A DNA stretch of 9,209 bases. Origin: Planctomycetota bacterium. GTDB taxonomy: Bacteria; Planctomycetota; Brocadiia; Brocadiales; Bathyanammoxibiaceae. Positions 1 to 5,147 of the stretch are shown here, in pieces; position 1 is the first letter of the stretch; each line of letters starts with the position of its first letter. The position numbers and the translations under genes were made by a program. The notes beneath the pieces were generated by a model. It was not told the origin of the DNA. It saw only the letters and a program-made list of their open reading frames with translations, and did not search any database. The DNA is taken from positions 1-9,209 of the forward strand of contig JAUXLO010000062.1 of NCBI GenBank assembly GCA_030623665.1. The letters are read 5' to 3'.

Positions 1-1
1 G

Positions 2-25
2 AGTTCCTCCATAATTAGATGGTAG
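2..25 (+). CDS. C-terminal end of an upstream gene, probably fabH (partial)
   Basis: Only the last seven codons would be in the window: they read SSSIIRW followed by TAG at 23-25. Many FabH (3-oxoacyl-ACP synthase III) proteins end in a short hydrophobic strand closing with Arg-Trp or Arg-Phe, and fabH commonly lies directly upstream of fabD, so this frame is the most meaningful of the three. The stop would lie 2 bp before the preferred fabD ATG at 28. The other two frames also reach a stop quickly (at 18 and 14), so the call rests on the C-terminal pattern and on gene-order precedent only. Confidence 0.4.
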   Translation, partial: SSSIIRW

Positions 26-27
26 GG

Positions 28-963
28 ATGACCAAAAGGGCCTTCCTCTTCCCCGGTCAGGGTGCCCAACGTGTTGGTATGGGCAGAGACTTTTTCGAGC
101 AATTCGAAGAGGCAAGGAATATATACCAGAGAGCCAATGATGTCTTGGGCTTTGACCTTGCTCAGATATGTTTTGACGGTAAAGAGGCGGAACTTTCTAA
201 GACCATAATATCGCAACCCGCTATCCTGGTAACCAGCATTGCTATGCTGGAGGTGTGCAAGTCCCTGAAAGGGGCGGCCGCTACGGCATGTTACGCCTCG
301 TGCGGCCACAGCCTGGGCGAGTACACTGCACTGGTATTCGCAGGGGCCGTTAGTCTGGAGGATGCAGTTGATATCGTTTACAAAAGGGGCAAGTATATGC
401 AGGAGTCCGCGGACAGCGTCCCAAGTGGTATGACGGCCGTTCTTGGGCTGGCAGATGAAGACGTAGAGGTCATCTGTCAAGAGGCCTCTGTGCATGGTAC
501 AGTTTGTGTTGCCAACTATAACTGTCCGGGCCAGGTAGTCGTTTCTGGAGAGAACAAGGCCTTGGAAGAGGTGGCAAAACTTGTAAAGAGTAAGGGTGCA
601 AAGGCCGTTTCCCTCAAGGTCAGCGGTGCGTTTCATTCCCCTCTTATGGCCTTGGCCCGGGTCAAGATGACCTCAGAGCTCGAAAGGCTCCGTGTTGTTA
701 GGGCAGAGGTGCCCGTAGTCGCTAACGTGAACGCAGCCTACGTCAGAGAGCCTGAAGAGATTAAGAGTGCACTTATTGCCCAAATTACCAGCCCCGTGCG
801 CTGGACCCAGTCGATGGAGAATCTTTTCAGGGACGGTGTAGAAGAGTTTTATGAAGTGGGTCCCGGCAAGGTGCTGAGCGGATTGCTACGGAGGATAGAC
901 CTTAATAAACAGGTCAAGAACGTAGAGACAGTACGCTCTCTGGATACCGCGTTAAGTACGTGA
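28..963 (+). CDS. fabD: Malonyl-CoA:ACP transacylase FabD
   Basis: This cytoplasmic enzyme transfers malonyl from CoA to the phosphopantetheine arm of ACP, supplying the extender unit for type II fatty acid synthesis. From ATG 28 the protein has 311 residues, the normal family size. It opens with the FPGQGAQ motif. The nucleophile elbow GHSLG places the catalytic serine at about residue 95. Arg120 (in KRG), His203 (in GAFHSP) and Gln252 (in AQITSPVRW) match the other known active-site residues. A ferredoxin-like small subdomain (VANYNCPGQVVVSG region) sits in the middle, as expected. ATG 28 gives the standard start MTKRAFLFPGQG. An in-frame ATG at 19 would add three residues and overlap the putative fabH stop; neither start has a clear Shine-Dalgarno site, which fits translational coupling. 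The gene belongs to a fab cluster but is followed by a 242-bp spacer instead of fabG. Confidence 0.96.
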   Translation: MTKRAFLFPGQGAQRVGMGRDFFEQFEEARNIYQRANDVLGFDLAQICFDGKEAELSKTIISQPAILVTSIAMLEVCKSLKGAAATACYASCGHSLGEYTALVFAGAVSLEDAVDIVYKRGKYMQESADSVPSGMTAVLGLADEDVEVICQEASVHGTVCVANYNCPGQVVVSGENKALEEVAKLVKSKGAKAVSLKVSGAFHSPLMALARVKMTSELERLRVVRAEVPVVANVNAAYVREPEEIKSALIAQITSPVRWTQSMENLFRDGVEEFYEVGPGKVLSGLLRRIDLNKQVKNVETVRSLDTALST

Positions 964-1023
964 TTGCGGCGCTATTAAGGGGTAATTGCATTATTACATA
1001 TGGGATTGGTTTACCGCGGGGCG

Positions 1024-1047
1024 CTGCTCGAAGGGCAGTCTTTGCTT
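1024..1047 (+). terminator. Possible intrinsic terminator after fabD
   Basis: CTGCTC (1024-1029) can pair with GGGCAG (1033-1038) around a GAA loop, a 6-bp stem with one T-G wobble. It is followed by the T-rich stretch TCTTTGCTTT. The stem is short and the T tract is interrupted, so this would be weak. It lies about 60 bp past the fabD stop and upstream of the acpP promoter, a sensible place to end the fabD transcript. Confidence 0.35.
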
Positions 1048-1117
1048 TAAAGGCCGATTTTTGGCGACTTGGAGGCCAACACGTTATACAGACGATATCC
1101 GACCCCCGCAGATACAC

Positions 1118-1146
1118 TTGACATCCTTATTTACATTGATTATAGT
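1118..1146 (+). promoter_or_regulatory. Sigma70-type promoter of acpP-fabF
   Basis: A perfect -35 box TTGACA (1118-1123) is followed by a 17-bp AT-rich spacer and the -10 box TATAGT (1141-1146). Transcription would start near 1153, leaving a leader of about 50 nt before the acpP GTG. A near-consensus promoter suits ACP, one of the most abundant bacterial proteins, and means acpP-fabF can be expressed independently of fabD. Confidence 0.8.
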
Positions 1147-1205
1147 ATCAACCTTTAAAAGGCGAATATTCCACTAAGAGGCTTTGTTCTAAGGAGGACT
1201 AAGGC

Positions 1206-1442
1206 GTGCCATCTGTGGCAGAGAGAGTTGTCGAATTGGTAAGTAAACAGATGGGCATTGATGCCCAAAAAGTCACCCCGAAAACATCTTTTGTCAACGA
1301 CCTTGGTGCCGATTCCCTGGACACCGTTGAACTTATCATGGAATTTGAGGATGCCTTTGATATGAACATCCCTGATGAGGAGGCGGAAAAGATACAAACG
1401 GTGGGTGATGCCATTGAATACATTGAAAAGCGAGCAAAATAG
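1206..1442 (+). CDS. acpP: Acyl carrier protein AcpP
   Basis: This small acidic carrier protein (78 residues) holds growing acyl chains on a phosphopantetheine arm. The attachment motif GADSLD puts the modified serine at residue 37. The four-helix ACP pattern, with the acidic recognition helix II ([23 protein letters not shown]), is complete. The start is GTG at 1206, supported by the strong Shine-Dalgarno sequence AGGAGG at 1192-1197, 8 nt upstream; translation begins MPSVAERV. It has its own consensus promoter and its stop codon abuts the fabF ATG, so the two form a tight unit. fabG, which often precedes acpP, is missing here. Confidence 0.97.
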   Translation: MPSVAERVVELVSKQMGIDAQKVTPKTSFVNDLGADSLDTVELIMEFEDAFDMNIPDEEAEKIQTVGDAIEYIEKRAK

Positions 1443-2690
1443 ATGGGGGGGAAAAGGGTAGTAATAACCGGTCTGGGTACGGTTGCCCCCGTAGGTTGCA
1501 GTAAGGAAACATTTTGGTCAGCTGTTTGCCATGGTAAAAGTGGTATTAAAACCATTAAGGGTTTTGATACCACCGGTTTTGAGGTGCGTTTTGGCGGTGA
1601 GATACAAGATTTCGACCCCAGCCTCTGGTTTGACCAGAAACAAACCCGCAGATTAGACCCCTTCGTGCAGTATGCCTTTGCTGCCGCCAAGATGGCAGTA
1701 GATGACTCCGGACTCGATTTCTCAAAAGAGGACCCCAACAGGGTTGGTGTCATTATAGGTTCTGGCATGGGTGGTCTCAAAGAGATTGAGGGCCAGCACA
1801 CTGTTTTGCTCGAACGCGGCCCCTCAAGGGTCTCGCCATTCATGATCACAAAACTTATGATAAATGCGGCATCAGGCTATGTGGCCATATACTATGGTCT
1901 CCGCGGCCCAAATCTGGGAGTAGTTAGTGCCTGCGCTACGGGGGCCCATGCAATCGGAGAGGGCTTCAGGCTGTTGCAGAGAGGAGATGTGGATGTAGTT
2001 ATTTCCGGTGGCTGTGAAGCAGTTATAACACCGCTTGGAGTGGCCGCTTTTAGCTCTATGAAGGCCCTTTCTACCAGGAACAGTAACCCACATCTGGCCT
2101 CGAGACCCTTTGAGAGAGACCGTGACGGCTTTGTGCTGGCAGAGGGAGCGGGTGTAATCATACTTGAAGAACTGGAGCATGCACGAAAGAGAGGGGCACC
2201 CGTATACGCAGAGGTTTTGGGCTACGGTCTCAGTGCCGATGGCAGTCACATGGCAGCGCCCGACCCTGATGGTAGGGGTGCAATCTATGCCATGGAAAGC
2301 GCACTGCAAGATGCTCAGTGCTCACCGGAAAACGTATCATACATAAACGCACATGCCACATCCACTCCGCTGGGGGATGAAATAGAGGCAATGTCCATAA
2401 GCAAGGTCTTCAATAACTATTCAAAGAGAATTCCTGTTAGTTCTACAAAATCAATGATGGGCCATCTGCTTGGTGCATCTGGCTCGGTAGAACTCATCAT
2501 TTGCGCCCTGGCCATCTGCGAAGGTGTCATACCGCCTACAATTAACTATGAGAATCCGGACCCAAAGTGTTACGGGCTGGATTTTGTGCCCAACAATGCC
2601 AGGGAGGCGAAAATTGACATAGCCATGTCTAACTCGTTTGGTTTTGGCGGGCACAACGTTACCCTCCTGATAGGGAGGGTGAAGAAATAG
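1443..2690 (+). CDS. fabF: 3-oxoacyl-ACP synthase II FabF
   Basis: This condensing enzyme joins malonyl-ACP to an acyl chain during fatty acid elongation. The protein has 415 residues, normal for FabF. The catalytic triad is complete: Cys164 in VSACATGAH, His304 in NAHATSTPLGD and His341 in KSMMGHLLGASG, with Lys336 nearby. The gating phenylalanine is in NSFGFGGHN (Phe401). Each position is one residue later than in E. coli FabF. The ATG follows the acpP stop with no gap (TAGATG) and has no good Shine-Dalgarno site of its own, which points to translational coupling and a fixed acpP/fabF ratio. It ends 2 bp from the stop of convergent nadB. Family membership is clear; a specialised FabF-like role, such as making unusual lipids, cannot be judged from this sequence. 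Confidence 0.96.
   Translation: MGGKRVVITGLGTVAPVGCSKETFWSAVCHGKSGIKTIKGFDTTGFEVRFGGEIQDFDPSLWFDQKQTRRLDPFVQYAFAAAKMAVDDSGLDFSKEDPNRVGVIIGSGMGGLKEIEGQHTVLLERGPSRVSPFMITKLMINAASGYVAIYYGLRGPNLGVVSACATGAHAIGEGFRLLQRGDVDVVISGGCEAVITPLGVAAFSSMKALSTRNSNPHLASRPFERDRDGFVLAEGAGVIILEELEHARKRGAPVYAEVLGYGLSADGSHMAAPDPDGRGAIYAMESALQDAQCSPENVSYINAHATSTPLGDEIEAMSISKVFNNYSKRIPVSSTKSMMGHLLGASGSVELIICALAICEGVIPPTINYENPDPKCYGLDFVPNNAREAKIDIAMSNSFGFGGHNVTLLIGRVKK
2661..2680. terminator. Hairpin at the fabF/nadB convergent ends
   Basis: ACCCTCC (2661-2667) and GGAGGGT (2674-2680) form a perfect 7-bp GC-rich inverted repeat with a 6-nt loop, inside the last codons of fabF and just past the nadB stop on the other strand. 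It lacks a T tract on either side, so a classical intrinsic terminator is not shown. It may slow polymerase or protect the 3' ends of both convergent transcripts. Confidence 0.35.
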
Positions 2691-2692
2691 AG

Positions 2693-4309
2693 CTAGGCGG
2701 TTTCATTCCGGATGAAGAGGTGTCTCTTCCAGTCTTTGTCGTTACGGTTGGGGAAGTCACTGCGATAATGTACTCCCCTTGTCTCTTTCCGCTCCCGGGC
2801 ACTATCTGCAATGAGCCTGGAGAGAAAAAGCATATTTTGTAGCTCCCATCCGTAAGGAGAGTTGAACTCCTTATCCATGATATATTCCGACCAGTGCCCT
2901 ATCTCTCCGACGGCATCTCTGAGGTGCTGCTCATCCCTCTCAAGCCCAACGTCCCTCCACATGAGACTCTTAAGCGCATACCTTATGTCGCCCAGGTTAA
3001 GCCCCCTGTGTCTCCTTGCCTTGACCTTTACTCTTAACGGGTAAGTCCGGGTCTTGTGTTTGTTCCTCCTGAGTATGTCTGCAATCTCGCTGCCTGCCTT
3101 GTGACCGTACACGATACACTCAAGAAGTGAATTACTGCCCAGGCGGTTTGCGCCATGTAATCCTGTTGAGGAGATCTCCCCGCAGGCATATAGATGTTCT
3201 ATATCGGTTCGGCCCTTCTCGTCTACTTCCACACCACCAATCATATAGTGGGCGCTAGGCCTTACAGGGATGGCTTCCTTGGAGATGTCTATATGGAAAG
3301 AGGCGCATGTAGACCATATCCTAGGAAAGCGCACCTTCAATCTCTCTTTGGGTATATGTCTTACATCGAGGTATACGTGTGTGTACCCTGTGGACCGCAT
3401 CTCACGTACTATGCTGCGGCTAACCACGTCCCTCGGTGCAAGTTCTGCCATGGGGTGGTAACTGGGCATGAAGCGTTTACCTTCTTTATTTATAAGTATA
3501 GCGCCCTCGCCCCTGAGGGTCTCTGTTACAAGGGACCTTGCCGCGCCAGCAATGTAAAGGGTTGTTGGATGGAACTGTACGAACTCCAGGTCCCGCAGGG
3601 TAGCTCCGGCCCTGTATGCCATGGCTATGCCGTCACCGGTAGCTATGTCAGAATTGGTTGTTTCCCGATACACCTGGCCGCATCCCCCGGTAGCCAATAC
3701 GGTCTCTTTGGCCCATACCACCGTCTTACCTTTGTGCCTGTGCCATACTATGGCACCGCAACACTGGCCATCCACCGTCAGGAGGTCTATAGCGAAGTAG
3801 TGCTCCAAGGTGCTGATGTTGCTGCATTCCTCTATGAAATTTAGTAGTGTCTCCTCCACTACCATGCCTGTGGAGTCGCCTTTGCCATGTATTATCCTGG
3901 GGTGGCTGTGACCACCCTCTACTGTTAAGGCCAGTTGGCCGTTGTTGCGGTCAAAACACGCCCCAAGGCCCATAAGCGCCTTTATGCCACCGGGCCCCTC
4001 TCTTACCACGTGTTCTACCACCGTGGGTTCGCACAATCCCTGTCCCGCCTCCAGGGTGTCACGTATGTGGTCTTCGAAGCTGTCATCATGGGACAGCACT
4101 ACAGCTATGCCCCCCTGGGCATACATAGTATTATTTTCGCCGAGCCTGTCCTTGGATACTATCAGTACCTGGGCCTCTCTGGACACCTCTACAGCAGCAG
4201 TAAGCCCTGCAACACCGCTTCCAATTATCAACACATCTGTAGTTATGCTAGGCAGTTGTGTTGTATCAGAGCCTGTCAAATATCTTCTCAATTGTGCTTG
4301 ATTATTCAC
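2693..4309 (-). CDS. nadB: L-aspartate oxidase NadB
   Basis: This flavoenzyme oxidises L-aspartate to iminoaspartate, which NadA converts to quinolinate for NAD synthesis; under anaerobic conditions fumarate can be the electron acceptor. The N-terminal FAD motif is VLIIGSGVAGL (glycines near residues 30-35). The flavoprotein core holds EFVQFHPT (His247), LRGEGAILIN, APRDVVSR (Arg293) and SAHYMIGGV (His354), the residues that bind and oxidise the dicarboxylate. The C-terminal helical domain ends with the NadB-typical RGVHYRSDFP. The frame is open back to a TTG at 4348, but that TTG lies inside the -35 box of a consensus promoter. GTG at 4309 is the first usable start after its -10 box and gives 538 residues, close to the 540 of E. 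coli. No nadA or nadC is in the window. The start is uncertain (TTG at 4291 or 4279 also possible); the product is not. Confidence 0.94.
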   Translation of the reverse strand: MNNQAQLRRYLTGSDTTQLPSITTDVLIIGSGVAGLTAAVEVSREAQVLIVSKDRLGENNTMYAQGGIAVVLSHDDSFEDHIRDTLEAGQGLCEPTVVEHVVREGPGGIKALMGLGACFDRNNGQLALTVEGGHSHPRIIHGKGDSTGMVVEETLLNFIEECSNISTLEHYFAIDLLTVDGQCCGAIVWHRHKGKTVVWAKETVLATGGCGQVYRETTNSDIATGDGIAMAYRAGATLRDLEFVQFHPTTLYIAGAARSLVTETLRGEGAILINKEGKRFMPSYHPMAELAPRDVVSRSIVREMRSTGYTHVYLDVRHIPKERLKVRFPRIWSTCASFHIDISKEAIPVRPSAHYMIGGVEVDEKGRTDIEHLYACGEISSTGLHGANRLGSNSLLECIVYGHKAGSEIADILRRNKHKTRTYPLRVKVKARRHRGLNLGDIRYALKSLMWRDVGLERDEQHLRDAVGEIGHWSEYIMDKEFNSPYGWELQNMLFLSRLIADSARERKETRGVHYRSDFPNRNDKDWKRHLFIRNETA

Positions 4310-4319
4310 CTTACGTTGT

Positions 4320-4348
4320 ATTCTAATTATCACAACAAGGTTTGTCAA
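4320..4348 (-). promoter_or_regulatory. Promoter of nadB (minus strand)
   Basis: On the minus strand TTGACA (4348-4343) is followed by a 17-bp spacer and TAGAAT (4325-4320). Transcription would start near 4313, only about 4 nt before the GTG at 4309, so the nadB message may be almost leaderless. The -35 box is mirrored by the -35 box of the divergent promoter, with 19 bp between them. Confidence 0.6.
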
Positions 4349-4367
4349 AGGAGAGTATCTTTTTTTC

Positions 4368-4396
4368 TTGACAAGTAAATCCTTTCATAATATAGT
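4368..4396 (+). promoter_or_regulatory. Strong sigma70-type promoter, divergent from nadB
   Basis: TTGACA (4368-4373), a 17-bp AT-rich spacer and TATAGT (4391-4396) repeat exactly the boxes and spacing of the acpP promoter. Transcription would start near 4403. The first convincing start codon downstream is at 4695, so this strong promoter makes either a ~290-nt untranslated leader or a separate small RNA. Confidence 0.75.
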
Positions 4397-4402
4397 TGTC
4401 CA

Positions 4403-4694
4403 ACGCAAAAGAAGGGGTGTGGAGTCAGGGGTGTCTTGAGATACCTTAAGACGTTAGCAAGACGCTAACTCCTGGAGTGCTTATTGACTGGTCGCTACGC
4501 CCTAACAGATGAAATCGGATTGCCTTTTGCTATGGAAGCGGCGTAAAGACCTTCGATTTTGCAAAAAAGGCGAGGCAACAATGGTGTTGTTAGTAAAGAG
4601 TCATCTATCAGTTAAGGGATTTTATCCCGCGCATGGTATTTTGCCTGCACGGAACTGAAATTAAAAACTGAACTCCAGAAGGGGGGGATGCTAG
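4403..4694 (+). other. Structured leader RNA or small RNA candidate
   Basis: No convincing protein is encoded between the promoter at 4368-4396 and the gene at 4695, yet the stretch is rich in short inverted repeats. GTCTTGAG (4433-4440) pairs with CTTAAGAC (4445-4452) around a 4-nt loop. Directly next to it, GTTAGC (4453-4458) pairs with GCTAAC (4464-4469). CAGG (4426-4429) and CCTG (4471-4474) can close both hairpins into a junction. Further on, CAACA/TGTTG (4576-4580/4585-4589) and GGGAT/ATCCC (4616-4620/4624-4628) form small hairpins, and 4511-4571 holds two longer pairings that cross each other. I do not recognise a known riboswitch, 6S, tmRNA, RNase P or SRP RNA core. No U-tract terminator is visible before 4695, which favours a leader over a free small RNA. 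Confidence 0.4.
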
Positions 4695-4940
4695 ATGTCA
4701 CTGGTCGTCGTTGCAATCCTAGGTGCAGTTGGCGGTATGCTAGTATTTGTTGCAGGATTTGTGGGTGCGGCACCCTTTAGAACGCTCGAGATACCACCAG
4801 GCGCTACACTCAGTACCGCGCAAATTACTGCGGTGGTAAGGGTCCTAAAGACCTATTTAACCTGGTCATTGATACTATTTGGTATAGGCGGTATTTTCGT
4901 GGTATCCGCCTTCCTAGTAATGATATTTGCACTTATATAA
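4695..4940 (+). CDS. Small two-helix membrane protein, unknown function
   Basis: I do not recognise this 81-residue protein. It has two strongly hydrophobic segments, about residues 3-25 (rich in Val, Gly and Ala) and about 54-80 (ending LVMIFALI), joined by a short polar loop with a Pro-Pro-Gly turn and a basic patch (RVLKTY). The pattern suggests a helical hairpin in the inner membrane with both ends on the same side. The first segment could be mistaken for a signal peptide, but no lipobox or good cleavage site is evident. The ATG is preceded by a run of seven G residues (4681-4687) that can act as Shine-Dalgarno site at 7-nt spacing. It is the first gene after the strong promoter at 4368. 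The coherent hydrophobic pattern and ribosome site argue for a real gene; a link to the reductase genes downstream is only positional. Confidence 0.7.
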   Translation: MSLVVVAILGAVGGMLVFVAGFVGAAPFRTLEIPPGATLSTAQITAVVRVLKTYLTWSLILFGIGGIFVVSAFLVMIFALI

Positions 4941-4941
4941 T

Positions 4942-4964
4942 TAGAAACACGGTTTCTGTTTCTA
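4942..4964. repeat. Inverted repeat just after the small membrane gene
   Basis: TAGAAAC (4942-4948) and GTTTCTA (4958-4964) form a perfect 7-bp stem with a 9-nt loop. Because GTTTCT occurs twice in tandem, AGAAAC can instead pair with the nearer copy (4952-4957) around a 3-nt loop. It begins 2 bp after the stop codon. There is no T tract, so a terminator role is unproven. Confidence 0.4.
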
Positions 4965-4982
4965 CGAAGAACTGTTTCGCTG

Positions 4983-5035
4983 ATAAGGGGAAGGGTTTCG
5001 TCTTTTAGAGTCCTTTCTGCGCTACCCTTCCTTAT
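4983..5035. repeat. Long-armed inverted repeat upstream of the oxidoreductase
   Basis: ATAAGGGGAAGGGT (4983-4996) pairs with ACCCTTCCTTAT (5024-5035) as a 12-bp stem with a two-G bulge and a 27-nt loop. It lies 112 bp before the start of the gene at 5148 and could be the 3' end structure of the small membrane gene's transcript or a leader element of the next gene. No clear promoter is visible between it and the start codon. Confidence 0.45.
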
Positions 5036-5147
5036 GCGCCCGCCCCAACTCACTCCCGTTCCCCATCCGGACGAATTTGATGCAGAAAAAGGCTGGGGAA
5101 TTTTTGTTGTTTCTTAATTGACGGCATTATGACCTGGAAGGATAAGG

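Noticed and set aside
986..1177. 63-residue open frame filling the fabD-acpP spacer
   Set aside because: Low-complexity mixture of Trp, Arg and Cys with no recognisable motif, no ribosome site, and it runs across the acpP promoter; no resemblance to FabG.
1199..1849. 216-residue minus-strand frame opposite acpP and the start of fabF
   Set aside because: Shadow of two well-supported genes; Ser/Pro/Thr-rich composition typical of an antisense reading.
3194..3844. 216-residue plus-strand frame inside nadB
   Set aside because: Antisense to the conserved flavoprotein core of nadB, with no motif and no start signals.
4688..4780. ATG 4688 frame (about 30 codons) as the real small gene
   Set aside because: Cys/Arg-rich peptide without pattern; it directly abuts the G7 run, leaving no spacing, whereas ATG 4695 gives proper spacing and a coherent two-helix membrane protein.
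5118..5146. TTGACG-N17-GATAAG as a promoter for the fusion oxidoreductase
   Set aside because: The -10 position is poor and overlaps the ribosome site; transcription would begin after the GTG start, and no later start keeps the N-terminal cysteine motif.
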